64,000 nucleotides of DNA from Leucobacter sp. PH1c (GCF_000633415.1 NZ_AYMV01000001.1:38008-102007), one strand, 5' to 3'. Shown: positions 37,759 to 47,306, numbered from the stretch's first letter. The notes: generated by a model from the letters alone, not told the origin. Translations and numbers: made by a program.

Positions 37759-38919
37759 TCACCCCGCGGCGGGATCCCCGCCCTCGCGCTGCAGCCCGGC
37801 CAGCGCGATCAGCGCGCGCGCCGCGTCGCGCGGCACGGTGGGATCCATGCCCGTGAGGTCGTGGAAGCTGCGGAGCCGGTTCACCACGGTGTTGCGGTGC
37901 ACGAAGCCGGCCTCGGCGGTGAGCTTCACGGATCCCGTCTCGCAGTAGCTCAGGAAGGTGGAGACGAGGCGCTCCCGCTCGGCCGGGGCCGCGGCGCGCA
38001 GCGCGGCGAGGGCTGCGGGGCTCAGGCCGGGCAGGATCGGCGCAAGCGCGTGCGCGGCGACGGGCACCCAGAGCTCCTGCTCGTCGCTCAGCCGCCCCTC
38101 GGGGGCGTGCGGGGCGAGCCGGTGGGCGAGGCGAGCGGCCGCGGCGACGCCGGCGAGCCCGTCGATCTCGGCGACCACGACGCCGCGCACGGCGGCGAGC
38201 GGATGGCTGCCCAGCACCGCCAACTGGGGGCGCACGAACAGCACGCCGTCGTCGAAGTCCCAGATGAGGAAGCGCTGCCGGGTGTATTGCAGATCGGCGA
38301 CGCGCTGGCGGGCCTGCGCCGCCGCGGAATCGGGGACGAAGATCGCCTCGTAGGCTGCGCCGACGGGGAGCCCGAGGTCGGCGGCGACGTCCTCGGCCGC
38401 GGCTGCCGGATCCTCCGCGGAGAGCAGGCGCGCGAGCGCGCGAGTCTCGGTCGCGCGCGAGTCGCGTGCGAGCACGTCCCGCTCGTTCAGGAACGCGACC
38501 TGCACCTCCCGGATGTACTCCTCGACGGTGGAGAGCACCACCTCCGCGTGCTCGACGAGCAGGTGCGAGTCCGCGGGATCCACCACGCGGGTGAGGCCGG
38601 CCCAGAGCACCCGGTAGTCGAGGCGCACGGCCTCGAGCAGGCGATCCCGGTCGACCCCCTGCCGCGCGCGCCGCACGCCCAGGCGCTGCGGGAGGTCGCG
38701 CAGCGCCTGGGGCGTCGGCTCGCCGCGCAGCTCGGAGATGAGCAGGGTGAGGGTCTCGTGGGCGGTGAGGTGGAGGTCCTCAGCCGTGATGCTCTCGTAG
38801 CCGCTGCCCGCCGCGCGGAGGCGCGAAATGAAGTCGGCCACGAGCGCGTCCATGTCGGCCCGGAGGTCGGCGAGCGTCGCGAGCCACCAGGCGTCCTGCG
38901 GGGCGGTGCGCGTGGGCAT
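37759..38919 (-). CDS. PucR family (CdaR-type) helix-turn-helix regulator
   Basis: A 386-residue regulator. The N-terminal region carries a PucR-type helical domain, and the C-terminus has the PucR/CdaR helix-turn-helix (LSYCETGSVKLTAEAGFVHRNTVVNRLRSFHDLTG). The ATG at 38919 has AAGGAGG 5 bases upstream; an upstream in-frame ATG adds 16 residues without improved context. PucR proteins activate purine or related nitrogen catabolism. It is divergent from the transporter-RidA-RraA-ThDP-amidohydrolase operon, which it very likely controls. Confidence 0.86.
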   Translation of the reverse strand: MPTRTAPQDAWWLATLADLRADMDALVADFISRLRAAGSGYESITAEDLHLTAHETLTLLISELRGEPTPQALRDLPQRLGVRRARQGVDRDRLLEAVRLDYRVLWAGLTRVVDPADSHLLVEHAEVVLSTVEEYIREVQVAFLNERDVLARDSRATETRALARLLSAEDPAAAAEDVAADLGLPVGAAYEAIFVPDSAAAQARQRVADLQYTRQRFLIWDFDDGVLFVRPQLAVLGSHPLAAVRGVVVAEIDGLAGVAAAARLAHRLAPHAPEGRLSDEQELWVPVAAHALAPILPGLSPAALAALRAAAPAERERLVSTFLSYCETGSVKLTAEAGFVHRNTVVNRLRSFHDLTGMDPTVPRDAARALIALAGLQREGGDPAAG

Positions 38920-38952
38920 GGGGCCTCCTTCGAGCGAGTGCTCCCAGTGTAT

Positions 38953-38970
38953 TGAGTATTCACACACTCA
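38953..38970. promoter_or_regulatory. possible PucR-region inverted repeat
   Basis: TGAGT and ACTCA, 8 bases apart, lie in the divergent gap near the regulator gene. Arms are short, so this is tentative. Confidence 0.4.
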
Positions 38971-39127
38971 GCGGCGAGAAAAGGCTCGAATTGCGATCCC
39001 TGGCTGTGCATCTGCATACTCTCACGGGGGATCCGTGTGCGAATGTCGATTGCTGCGGCCCGCGAGAAGCGAGACCGTAGAGTGATGGGCCAGCGACGTG
39101 CCCACCACGTATTCCATGGAGGAAACA

Positions 39128-40480
39128 ATGACTGCACAGCCAGCTCTGGACGAGGCTGTCCCCAACGCGCGACTCGACCAGTCGAAGATGCGGAAGATCG
39201 CCACGGCGAGCGTGATCGGGACGACCGTCGAGTGGTACGACCTGTTCCTGTTCGGCACGGCATCGGCGCTCGTGTTCAACCAGGTGTTCTTCCCCGATCT
39301 GCCGCCCGCCGTCGGCACGATCCTCTCCTTCCTCACCTTCGCGGCCGCGTACGTGGCCCGCACCCTCGGCGCGATCCTGTTCGGCCACTTCGGTGACCGC
39401 CTCGGCCGCAAGTCGATGCTGCTCGTCTCGCTCCTCACGATGGGCGGCGCGACCCTCGCGATCGGTCTCGTGCCCGACTTCAACACGATCGGCCTCGCCG
39501 CGCCGTTCATCCTCCTCACGCTGCGCATCATCCAGGGCCTCGCGCTCGGTGGCGAGTGGGGCGGCGCCGTGCTCATGACCGTCGAGCACGCGCCCGAGGA
39601 CAAGCGCGGCTGGTACGGCTCGCTCGTGCAGGTCGGCGTGCCCTTCGGCACCCTCCTCGCGAACGTCGCCTTCCTGATCGTCACGGCCGCGGTCTCCGAG
39701 GAGGCCCTCCTCTCCTGGGGCTGGCGCGTGCCCTTCATCGCCTCGGTGCTGCTCGTCGCCGTGGGCATCTACATCCGCCTGAACATCGAGGAGACCCCGA
39801 GCTTCCAGCAGGTCCGCGAGCAGGGTGCGAAGGCGAAGCTGCCGTTCGCGTACCTCATGAAGCACTACTGGAAGCAGGTCATCCTCGGCGGCGTCGCGAC
39901 GCTCTCGACGGGGTCCACCTTCACCCTCATGGTCGCGTCCGGCATGAACTACGGCACCAGCGAGCAGGGCTTCTCGGCGAACCTCATGCTCTGGGTGGTG
40001 CTCGTCGCCTGCATCATCGGCCTCTTCCTCATCCCGTTCTTCGGCCGGCTCTCCGACCGCTACGGGCGCAAGCCGATCATCGCAGCCGGCATCGCGGCCG
40101 AGGCGCTCCTCGCGTTCCCCTTCTTCTGGCTCATCAACACGGGCACCGTGGGAGGCCTGTTCCTCGCCTACGCGCTCATGATGGTCGCCTTCTCCGCGAA
40201 CTACGGCCCCATTGCCACGTTCCTCGCCGAGCTCTTCGGCTCGAAGGTGCGGTACTCGGGCCTCTCGATCTCCTACATGCTCTCGGGCCTGCTGGGCTCG
40301 GCGATCACCCCCGCCGTGACCGTCTGGCTGCTGAACCTCACCGGTCAGAGCGACTCGATCGCCTGGTACATCGCCGCGTCCGCCGCGCTCTCGTTCGTCG
40401 CGCTCTTCATGCTCGCGGACAACCGCTCGCGCAACATCGACCGGGTCGGCGCGACGACCGCCATCTCGGTGGACCGATGA
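39128..40480 (+). CDS. MFS transporter, metabolite:H+ symporter (MHS) family
   Basis: A 450-residue, 12-helix MHS-type importer resembling ShiA/ProP-like proteins, which take up carboxylates or betaines with protons. Typical are VIGTTVEWYDLFLFGTA in helix 1, motif A FGHFGDRLGRKSML between helices 2 and 3, and GGEWGGAVLM near residue 140. ATG 39128 has GGAGG spaced 7 bases. First gene of an operon whose downstream genes overlap; the substrate should be the compound degraded by those enzymes. Confidence 0.9.
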   Translation: MTAQPALDEAVPNARLDQSKMRKIATASVIGTTVEWYDLFLFGTASALVFNQVFFPDLPPAVGTILSFLTFAAAYVARTLGAILFGHFGDRLGRKSMLLVSLLTMGGATLAIGLVPDFNTIGLAAPFILLTLRIIQGLALGGEWGGAVLMTVEHAPEDKRGWYGSLVQVGVPFGTLLANVAFLIVTAAVSEEALLSWGWRVPFIASVLLVAVGIYIRLNIEETPSFQQVREQGAKAKLPFAYLMKHYWKQVILGGVATLSTGSTFTLMVASGMNYGTSEQGFSANLMLWVVLVACIIGLFLIPFFGRLSDRYGRKPIIAAGIAAEALLAFPFFWLINTGTVGGLFLAYALMMVAFSANYGPIATFLAELFGSKVRYSGLSISYMLSGLLGSAITPAVTVWLLNLTGQSDSIAWYIAASAALSFVALFMLADNRSRNIDRVGATTAISVDR

Positions 40481-40863
40481 TCCGCCGGATCGACTCGGCG
40501 CCGGGGCTCGCCCCGGCGATCGGGCCCTACTCGCAGGCCGTGGTGGCGAACGGCTTCGTCTTCACGACGGGGCAGGTGCCCTTCCGGGCCGATGGCACGC
40601 TGCCCGAGCGCTTCGAGGATCAGGTGCGCGTCTGCATCGAGAACCTGCGCTCGGTGCTCGAAGCTGCAGGGTCCGATCTCGCGCACGTCGTGAAGGTCAC
40701 CGCGTTCCTCACCGATCCCGCGCAGCGCGAGGAGTTCAACCGCGTCTACGCGGAGTACTTCGGCGAGGCGAAGCCGGCGCGCACCACGGTGTGCGTCGAC
40801 ATCTGGGACATCCCCTTCGAGATCGAGTGCGTCGCGGCCGTCCGCGCGGAGCTCGAGCGATGA
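40477..40863 (+). CDS. RidA family enamine/imine deaminase
   Basis: A 128-residue RidA/YjgF protein. IGPYSQAVVANGFVFTTGQV at the start and the loop containing VKVTAFLTDP are typical, and the Arg in the KPARTTV segment is the usual catalytic arginine. RidA family members hydrolyse reactive enamine intermediates such as 2-aminoacrylate, or act on related nitrogen-containing intermediates. Its start overlaps the transporter stop and its own stop overlaps the RraA-like gene (ATGA), so it is a fixed part of this pathway. Confidence 0.88.
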   Translation: MIRRIDSAPGLAPAIGPYSQAVVANGFVFTTGQVPFRADGTLPERFEDQVRVCIENLRSVLEAAGSDLAHVVKVTAFLTDPAQREEFNRVYAEYFGEAKPARTTVCVDIWDIPFEIECVAAVRAELER

Positions 40864-41510
40864 GTGCCGCAGACGCGGAGCTCCTCGCCGCACTGCGCGC
40901 GGTCGAGCTCCCCACGCTCGGCCACTTCCTCGAGGACGGCTTCTGCGGCCAGGAGCTCCGCCCGGTGAACCACGGGCCGCAGCTCGTGGGCCGCGCCCGC
41001 ACGCTCGACCTCACCTCGCCCGACGCCTACGCCGTGAACCGCGCGCTGCTCGCACTCGAGGCCGGGGAGGTGCTCGTGATCCGCGTGGCGGGTCGCGGGC
41101 ACGCCCCGGTCGGCGCGGTCACGGCGCACGCCGCGATCGCGCGGGGCGCGGCGGGGATCGTCGTCGACGGCCCGGTGACCGATGCGTCCGCGCTGCGCGA
41201 GGTGCAGGATCGGCTCCCGGTCTTCGCGACCGGGCTCACCGCGCGCACGACGAAGCGCTCCGGCGCGATGGCCGGCGACGCCGACGGCGGACTCGACCGC
41301 GCGATCGAGGTCGCCGGGGTCACGGTGCGCCCGGGCGACCTCGTGCTCGGCGACGCGCAGGGCGTGCTCGTGCTCCCGCCGGCCGGCCCGGATCCCGCCG
41401 TGCTGAGCGCCGCCCTCGCATCCGACGCGGCCGAACCCGAGCTGCTCGCCCGGATCGCCGCGGGCGAGCCGCTCGACACGCTCCTCGCCACGGCCGATCC
41501 GGCCCTCTAG
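40860..41510 (+). CDS. RraA-like/demethylmenaquinone methyltransferase-fold protein
   Basis: A 216-residue protein of the RraA/HMG-CHA aldolase family. Its central loop is IVVDGPVTDASALREVQD followed by PVFATGLTARTTKRSG. In true class II pyruvate aldolases the corresponding RD contributes an Arg for pyruvate; here that Arg appears to be Thr (VTD), while the metal-binding Asp stays. It is therefore probably not a standard aldolase. It may remove a carboxyl or hydrolyse a ketoacid-type intermediate; the reaction is not determined. ATG overlaps RidA. Confidence 0.78.
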   Translation: MSAADAELLAALRAVELPTLGHFLEDGFCGQELRPVNHGPQLVGRARTLDLTSPDAYAVNRALLALEAGEVLVIRVAGRGHAPVGAVTAHAAIARGAAGIVVDGPVTDASALREVQDRLPVFATGLTARTTKRSGAMAGDADGGLDRAIEVAGVTVRPGDLVLGDAQGVLVLPPAGPDPAVLSAALASDAAEPELLARIAAGEPLDTLLATADPAL

Positions 41511-41552
41511 ACCCTCACGACCCAGCGTTCACCGCTTCACAAGGAGAGCAAC

Positions 41553-43262
41553 ATGACTTCGCAGCAGCCCGTCGCCGAGACGCACTCGGCGGGCCACCTG
41601 ATCGTCCGGACCCTCGAGGCGCACGGCGTCGAGCGCGTCTACGCCGTGCCGGGCGAGAGCTACCTCGACGTGCTCGACGGGCTCCACGACTCGGGGATCG
41701 AGACGGTGGTGTGCCGCCAGGAGGGCGGCGCAGGGTTCATGGCGCTCGCGGAGGGCCGGCTCACCGGCCGCCCCGGCATCGCGATGGTGACGCGGGGACC
41801 CGGCGCCGCGAACGCGATGATCGCGGTGCACACGGCGTACCAGGATGCGACGCCGCTCGTGCTCTTCGTGGGGCTCGTCCCCGTGAACGACCGCGAGCGC
41901 GAGGCGTTCCAGGAGTTCAGCCTCACGGGCTGGTTCGGCTCCACCGCGAAGCGGGTCATGACGATCGACGATCCCGATCGCGCGGGCGCGCTCGTCGCCG
42001 AGGCGATGCGCATCGCCGCGGCGGGCCGCCCCGGACCGGTCGTGATCGGCCTGCCCGAAGATGTGCTCGTGCTCCCCGCCGCGCCGCGGGTCGCGCAGCC
42101 CGTGCTGCCGCCCGCCCCGGCGCCGCACCCGGACGCCGTTGCGGAGCTCGTCGCGCGGTGCGCCGCGGCCGAACGCCCCGCGATCGTGACGGGCGGCGAC
42201 GGCTGGCACGGCGGCGAGGGGCGCGCGCTGCTCGCGTTCGCCGAGGCCGCGGGCATCCCCGTCTTCGCCGACTGGCGCGCGTACGACACGGTGCCCCACG
42301 ACGGCGCTGCGTGGGCCGGCTGGCTCGGCTACGGCCGCACCGACGCCGTGGCCGAGGGCTACCGCACGGCCGACCTGCTCGTCTTCGTGGGCTGCGGCCG
42401 CGCCGACGTGCTGAGCGACGGCTACACCCAGGGCTTCGACGCGGAGACGGTGCTCGTCACGGCCGACCCCGACGCGGCTATGCACTCGGGACGCACGGAT
42501 CAGCACATTCTCGCGACCCCCGCGACGTTCGTCGCTGCGCTCGCCGCGGTCGACCCCGCTGCGGCCCGCGGTGCGCGCGGCGACGCCTGGCTCACGGGTC
42601 GAGCCGAGGCGCAGCGCCGCACGGCCGCGCACCGTCCGGACGCCGTGATCGCGGGCGAAGCACAGGCGATGGATCTCGGGATCGCGTTCGGCGAGCTCGA
42701 CGATCAGCTGCGCGGCGAGGCCGTGCTCACGTTCGGGGCGGGCAACGCGACGATCTGGGCGCACCGCTTCGTGCGGCACCTCCGCTCGGCAAGCCTCGTC
42801 GGCGCCCGGAACGGCGCCATGGGCCTCGCGGTTCCCGCGGCCGTTGCCGCCTCGCTCATCTTCCCGGAGCGCACGGCGGTCGCGGTGTGCGGCGACGGCG
42901 ACTTCATGATGAACGGGCAGGAGCTCGCCACGGCGGTGGCGCACGGCGCCGCCCCGCTCACCATCGTGATCGACAACGGGATCTACGGCACCATCGTGCA
43001 GCACCAGGAGAACCACTACCCGGGGCGCCCCTCGGGCACCCGGATGGCGAACCCCGATTTCGCCGCCTGGATGCGCTCCTTCGGCGGCCACGGCGAGCGG
43101 GTCGAGCGGACCGAGGAGTTCGGGCCCGCGCTCGAGCGCGCGCTCGCGGCCGACGGCCCGGCCCTGCTCCACGTCCTCATCCCGGACACCATCATGCCGC
43201 CCGCGAGCAGCGACGTGCCCGCGAGCGGCGACGTGCCCGCGAGCGGCACTGGCCGCGCCTAG
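41553..43262 (+). CDS. thiamine diphosphate-dependent enzyme, acetolactate synthase-like
   Basis: A 569-residue ThDP enzyme in the order N-terminal pyrimidine-binding domain (EHG...VYAVPGESYLD), central domain and C-terminal pyrophosphate domain with the GDGDFMMNGQELATA metal motif and NGIYGTI. The catalytic Glu is retained in CRQEGGAGFMA, so it differs from glyoxylate carboligase, which lacks that Glu. It probably decarboxylates a 2-keto acid and condenses or transfers the product, and no acetolactate synthase small subunit adjoins. The tail has two 18-base repeats. Confidence 0.85.
   Translation: MTSQQPVAETHSAGHLIVRTLEAHGVERVYAVPGESYLDVLDGLHDSGIETVVCRQEGGAGFMALAEGRLTGRPGIAMVTRGPGAANAMIAVHTAYQDATPLVLFVGLVPVNDREREAFQEFSLTGWFGSTAKRVMTIDDPDRAGALVAEAMRIAAAGRPGPVVIGLPEDVLVLPAAPRVAQPVLPPAPAPHPDAVAELVARCAAAERPAIVTGGDGWHGGEGRALLAFAEAAGIPVFADWRAYDTVPHDGAAWAGWLGYGRTDAVAEGYRTADLLVFVGCGRADVLSDGYTQGFDAETVLVTADPDAAMHSGRTDQHILATPATFVAALAAVDPAAARGARGDAWLTGRAEAQRRTAAHRPDAVIAGEAQAMDLGIAFGELDDQLRGEAVLTFGAGNATIWAHRFVRHLRSASLVGARNGAMGLAVPAAVAASLIFPERTAVAVCGDGDFMMNGQELATAVAHGAAPLTIVIDNGIYGTIVQHQENHYPGRPSGTRMANPDFAAWMRSFGGHGERVERTEEFGPALERALAADGPALLHVLIPDTIMPPASSDVPASGDVPASGTGRA
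43203..43238 (+). repeat. two 18-bp tandem repeats in the ThDP enzyme tail
   Basis: GCGAGCAGCGACGTGCCC at 43203 and GCGAGCGGCGACGTGCCC at 43221, followed by a partial third unit, encode the disordered C-terminus. Confidence 0.85.
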
Positions 43263-43292
43263 GCCCGCGAGATCAGGCGAAAGGACCCCTCG

Positions 43293-44570
43293 ATGACGCA
43301 TCAGAATCACGACTCCGCATTCCTTACCGATTGGGCGACGCACTCGGCGTTCGGCGCGGTTCCTGGCACGAACGGCGTCGACCGCCAGGCCGGGAGCGCG
43401 GCCGACGGCGCGCAGCGCGCCTGGTTCGCGGAGCTGCTCGAATCGCGCGGCTTCACGGTACTGCGGGACGAGATCGGCAATCAGTTCGGGCTGCTCGAGC
43501 TCGTCCCCGGCGCGCCCTACGTGCTCACGGGTTCGCACATGGACTCGCAGCCGACGGCGGGCCGCTTCGACGGCGCCTACGGGGTGATGGCCTCGGCGTA
43601 CGCCTGCTTCCGCGTGGCCGACGAGCTGCGCGCCCGGCCGGAGGGCGCGCGCTTCAACCTCGCCGTGGTGAACTGGTTCAACGAGGAGGGTTCGCGCTTC
43701 AAGCCCTCCATGATGGGCAGCTCCGTGTTCACGGGCAAGCTCGATCTCCCGGAGGCGCTCGCCACCCCGGATCCCCGCGGCACGACCGTCGCGGAGGCCA
43801 TGGGCGGGCTCGGCGAGCTGGGATCCGGCCCCGTCTTCGGCGGCGACTCGGGGCGCAGCGTCGCCTCGTACGCGGAGATCCACGTGCAGCAGGGGCGCAG
43901 CATGGAGCAGGACGGTGTGACGATCGGGCTCGTGAACGCGACCTGGGCCGCGCACAAGTTCGAGTTCCGGGTGACGGGCGAGCAGGCGCACAGCGGCTCC
44001 ACCCTCATGCCCGAGCGGCGCGACGCGCTGCTCGGCGCGGCCCGCCTCGTCGTCGCGGCCCGCGAGCTCGTCGACGAGTTTGCGCCGGGCTCGCTCCACA
44101 CGGCGTGCGGCGAGCTCAACGTGTACCCGAATTCGCCGGTCGTCGTGGCGAGCGAGGTGGAGCTGCTGCTCGACCTCCGCTCACCCGATGCTGAGGTGAT
44201 CCGCGCCGCGCACGCCTCACTCATGGCGACCGTCGAGCGCGTGCAGCGCGAGGACCGGGTGGGGATCGAGGTGATCGCCGAGCACGCATGGGATCAGAAC
44301 CCGTACCCCGAGCACGGGGTCGAGCTCGCACGCGAGGTCGCGGAGGAGCTGGGGCTCACCCACGACCGCGTGATGACGGTGGCCGGCCACGACTCGACCA
44401 ACATGAAGGACGAGGTGCCGACCGTCATGCTCTTCGTGCCGAGTGTGGACGGGATCTCCCACAACCTCGCGGAGTACACCCGGGACGAGGACCTGCTCGC
44501 CGGGATCGCGCACCTCACGGGCGTCGTCGGCCGGCTCGCCGCAGGCGCGCTCGTGGCGCCCGCGGCCTAG
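43293..44570 (+). CDS. M20-family Zn-dependent amidohydrolase (hydantoinase/carbamoylase type)
   Basis: A 425-residue metallohydrolase of the N-carbamoyl-L-amino acid amidohydrolase/allantoate amidohydrolase group. Metal-site pieces are TGSHMDSQPTAGRFDGAYG (His and Asp), WFNEEGSRFKPSMMGS (Glu-Glu), YAEIHVQQG (His) and the C-terminal VAGHDSTNMKDEVP. It would cleave a C-N bond of a carbamoyl or amide substrate, releasing ammonia and CO2 or a carboxylate. It is the last gene of the PucR-controlled operon and gives that operon its nitrogen-catabolism character. Confidence 0.87.
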   Translation: MTHQNHDSAFLTDWATHSAFGAVPGTNGVDRQAGSAADGAQRAWFAELLESRGFTVLRDEIGNQFGLLELVPGAPYVLTGSHMDSQPTAGRFDGAYGVMASAYACFRVADELRARPEGARFNLAVVNWFNEEGSRFKPSMMGSSVFTGKLDLPEALATPDPRGTTVAEAMGGLGELGSGPVFGGDSGRSVASYAEIHVQQGRSMEQDGVTIGLVNATWAAHKFEFRVTGEQAHSGSTLMPERRDALLGAARLVVAARELVDEFAPGSLHTACGELNVYPNSPVVVASEVELLLDLRSPDAEVIRAAHASLMATVERVQREDRVGIEVIAEHAWDQNPYPEHGVELAREVAEELGLTHDRVMTVAGHDSTNMKDEVPTVMLFVPSVDGISHNLAEYTRDEDLLAGIAHLTGVVGRLAAGALVAPAA

Positions 44571-44573
44571 CCG

Positions 44574-44615
44574 GGCCGCGGCCTCGCCAGGCCGCGGCCT
44601 CGCCGGTCCGCGGCC
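44574..44615. repeat. 16-bp tandem repeats between convergent genes
   Basis: GGCCGCGGCCTCGCCA at 44574 and GGCCGCGGCCTCGCCG at 44590, then a partial third copy. Intergenic. Confidence 0.85.
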
Positions 44616-44618
44616 GCG

Positions 44619-45896
44619 CTACTCCCAGCCGAAGACGCGGGCGGGGTGCGTCACCCGCCACCAGAGATCGGGCTCCTCGATCCGCTCCGCGGCGACGACC
44701 GCCACCTCCGTGTCGCCCTCCGGCGCCGTCACCGTGATCCGGCCCGCCGACTGGCGGGCCGGGCCCGCGGCCACGGGCGCGAGCGCGATCTCGCGGCCGG
44801 CCTCCTCGCTCGGCAGCAGCACGGCCGCCGCGCTGCCATCGGCGACGAGGGGGATCTCCGCGCCGTCGATCGTCGTGGCGGTGCCCACCCGCTCCTCGGG
44901 GAGCACGAGCTGCACCTGGCGGCTCGCGTCGCCCATCCCGGTGAGGAGCGTCCCGGCGTCCTGCGCGCGCTGCGAGGCGGAGTCGCGGCCCAGCACCGCC
45001 GCGATCCGCACCACCGGGCGGCCGTGCGCGTCGGCCTCCTGCGCCGCGACGAGGTTGGCCCCCGCCGCCCCGGAAGTGCCGGTCTTCACGCCGATCACCC
45101 CGGGCAGCTTCGTGAGGAGGGGGTTCGTGTTCTGCACGGTGCCGATGTCCCACGGCAGCTCGGCGCTCGGCGTGCGCACGATCTCGGCGACGACGGGCTC
45201 GGCGAGCGCCAGGCGCGCGATCCGCACGACATCCGCGGCCGACGCGACGTTCTCCTCGTCCATGCCGGTCGGCTCCGCGAGGGAGACGGAATCGAGCCCG
45301 TTGCGCGCCGCCCAATCGGCGACCGCCGACGTGAACGCCTCGCCCTCGCCGATCGTCTCGGCGGCGTACGCGGCCATGAAATCGTTCGCGGAGGGGAGCA
45401 GCGAGAGGGTGAGCAGCTGCCGCGTCGTCACCTCCGTGCCGACGGGAATCGGGTAGGCGATGCCCCCGAGGGCCTGGTAGCCGCGGCTCCGCGACGCGTC
45501 GGCCTCGGTCCAGACGTGCACGGGCCCGTCGGCACCCGGGGCGAGCGGCGCGCGCTCGAGCCCCACGAGCACCGTGACGAGCTTCGAGATGCTCGCGATG
45601 GGGTGGGCGCGATCGTCGTTGCTCCACACCTCCTCGTCGTCGAGCCAGCCGATCGCCGCGGGGCCGCCCTGCGCATCGACCGCGGCCTGCGTGCGCTCGG
45701 TGAGCTCGGCGGCCGTCGCCGTCGCGTCGATGTTCACGGGGTCGGTCGCGGTGGTGACCGCGGCGCGCACCTCGGGCTGCGGAAGCGGAGTGAGCGCGCA
45801 GGCCGCCGTGTAGCCGCCGAGCAGGGCGACCGCGGTGAGCGCGCTGATGCCCCAGGCGCGGCCCGCGCGGCGGGTGCGGGTGGCGTCGGATCGCAT
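44619..45896 (-). CDS. D-alanyl-D-alanine carboxypeptidase (S11 penicillin-binding protein)
   Basis: A 425-residue low-molecular-weight PBP that trims the terminal D-Ala of peptidoglycan stem peptides outside the membrane. The N-terminal helix (ISALTAVALLGGYTAAC) serves as signal or membrane anchor. The three active-site motifs are ASISK (catalytic Ser), SAN in LLPSANDF and the KTGTSG box. The C-terminal part is a beta-domain. Its ORF is convergent with the M20 gene and divergent from the thiolase. Confidence 0.92.
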   Translation of the reverse strand: MRSDATRTRRAGRAWGISALTAVALLGGYTAACALTPLPQPEVRAAVTTATDPVNIDATATAAELTERTQAAVDAQGGPAAIGWLDDEEVWSNDDRAHPIASISKLVTVLVGLERAPLAPGADGPVHVWTEADASRSRGYQALGGIAYPIPVGTEVTTRQLLTLSLLPSANDFMAAYAAETIGEGEAFTSAVADWAARNGLDSVSLAEPTGMDEENVASAADVVRIARLALAEPVVAEIVRTPSAELPWDIGTVQNTNPLLTKLPGVIGVKTGTSGAAGANLVAAQEADAHGRPVVRIAAVLGRDSASQRAQDAGTLLTGMGDASRQVQLVLPEERVGTATTIDGAEIPLVADGSAAAVLLPSEEAGREIALAPVAAGPARQSAGRITVTAPEGDTEVAVVAAERIEEPDLWWRVTHPARVFGWE

Positions 45897-46048
45897 TCGC
45901 CCAGCCTACTGGGGGCGCGCTGCACAGCCGCGATGGCCTGCGCTGTGCGAGGATGCGGGGGAGTGCGCGGCGCCGTCCTGGCAGGATGGCCGTACTCGCG
46001 GGGCGCCGGCGCGCTCCGCCGGATCCACCGTCGCCCGAGGAGGCCCCC

Positions 46049-47221
46049 ATGTCTGCACTGATCGCGGGATACGCGCGCACCCCCTTCACCCGCTTCACGG
46101 GGCAGCTCGCGTCCCAGCCCGCAACGGCCCTCGGCGCGCACGCAGCCCGTGCCGCGCTCGAGCGCGCCGGCGTCGCCGCCGAGCAGGTGGACGCGCTCGT
46201 CGCCGGCCAGGTGCTCCAGGCCGGTGCGGGGCAGAACCCCGCGCGCCAGACCGCGGTCGCCGCGGGCATTCCCCTCGACGTCCCCGCCATCACGCTCAAC
46301 GCCGTGTGCCTCTCCGGCGCCGAGGCCGTGTCGCAGGCCGTGCGCCTCATCGCCGCGGGCGAGGCCGAGGTCGTCGTGGCCGTCGGCCAGGAGTCCATGT
46401 CGCTCGCCCCCCACGTGATGCCGCTCCGCGCCGGTACCAAGTACGGCACGGCGCAGCTGATCGACACGGTCGAGCGCGACGGCCTCTCCGACGCCTTCGA
46501 TCAGGTCGCCATGGGTGCGCTCACCGAGCAGGGCAACGCGCCGCTCGGCCTCACGCGCGAGGAGCAGGACGCGTTCGCCGCCGCCTCGCACCAGCGCGCC
46601 GCGGCATCGGCCGCGTTCCTCGCCGAGGAGATCGCGCCCATCACCCTCTCCTCGCGCCGGGGCGACACGGTGGTGTCGGCGGACGACGGGGTGCGCGCGG
46701 ACACGACCGCGGAGGGCCTTGCCGCGCTGCGCCCCGCGTTCGCGAAGGACGGCACCATCACCGCGGGCAACGCCTCCCAGATCACGGACGGTGCGGCGGC
46801 GCTCGTGCTCGTGAGCGAGGCCGCGGCCGAGCAGCTCGGGCTCGCGCCGATCGCGCGCGTCGAGGCCACCGCGTTCGTGGCTGGCCCGGACACGCACCTC
46901 CACTCGCAGCCCGCGCGCGCGATCGCGGCGGCGCTCGCGAAGCTCGACGGGGTCTCCGCGGGCGATCTCGCGGCCGTCGAGATCAACGAGGCGTTCGCCG
47001 CGGTGGGCCTCCAGTCCACGCGCGAGCTCGGCATCGATCCCGCGATCGTGAACCCGCACGGTGGCGCGATCGCGCTCGGCCATCCGATCGGCGCCTCGGG
47101 CGCGCGCATCGTGGGCACGCTCGCGCGGCAGCTCGCGGCCGCGGGCTCGGGCACGCTCGGCGCGATCGGCATCTGCGGCGGCGGCGGCCAGGGCTCCGCC
47201 GTCGTGCTCCGCGCGCTCTAA
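46049..47221 (+). CDS. acetyl-CoA acetyltransferase (thiolase)
   Basis: A 390-residue thiolase that condenses two acetyl-CoA or cleaves 3-ketoacyl-CoA. The acyl-accepting Cys lies in LNAVCLSGAEAV (near 90), GHPIGASGARIVG holds the base His and GICGGGGQG the second Cys. ATG 46049 has GAGGAGG upstream. Start context and divergent PBP make it monocistronic. Together with the acyl-CoA ligase at 33835 it could serve fatty-acid or acetoacetate metabolism. Confidence 0.94.
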   Translation: MSALIAGYARTPFTRFTGQLASQPATALGAHAARAALERAGVAAEQVDALVAGQVLQAGAGQNPARQTAVAAGIPLDVPAITLNAVCLSGAEAVSQAVRLIAAGEAEVVVAVGQESMSLAPHVMPLRAGTKYGTAQLIDTVERDGLSDAFDQVAMGALTEQGNAPLGLTREEQDAFAAASHQRAAASAAFLAEEIAPITLSSRRGDTVVSADDGVRADTTAEGLAALRPAFAKDGTITAGNASQITDGAAALVLVSEAAAEQLGLAPIARVEATAFVAGPDTHLHSQPARAIAAALAKLDGVSAGDLAAVEINEAFAAVGLQSTRELGIDPAIVNPHGGAIALGHPIGASGARIVGTLARQLAAAGSGTLGAIGICGGGGQGSAVVLRAL

Positions 47222-47306
47222 GCGGCGACCGGGGCCGGCGCCGCCGCCGGCTCCCGATACCCTCGAAGCGGGGCGATTCCGCGTCCCACGGAAGTGAGGG
47301 CGGCTG

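Noticed and set aside
41553..43262. Glyoxylate carboligase, which would fit a PucR/allantoin operon
   Set aside because: The catalytic Glu (CRQEGGAG) is retained, while glyoxylate carboligase lacks it; companion hydroxypyruvate isomerase is absent.
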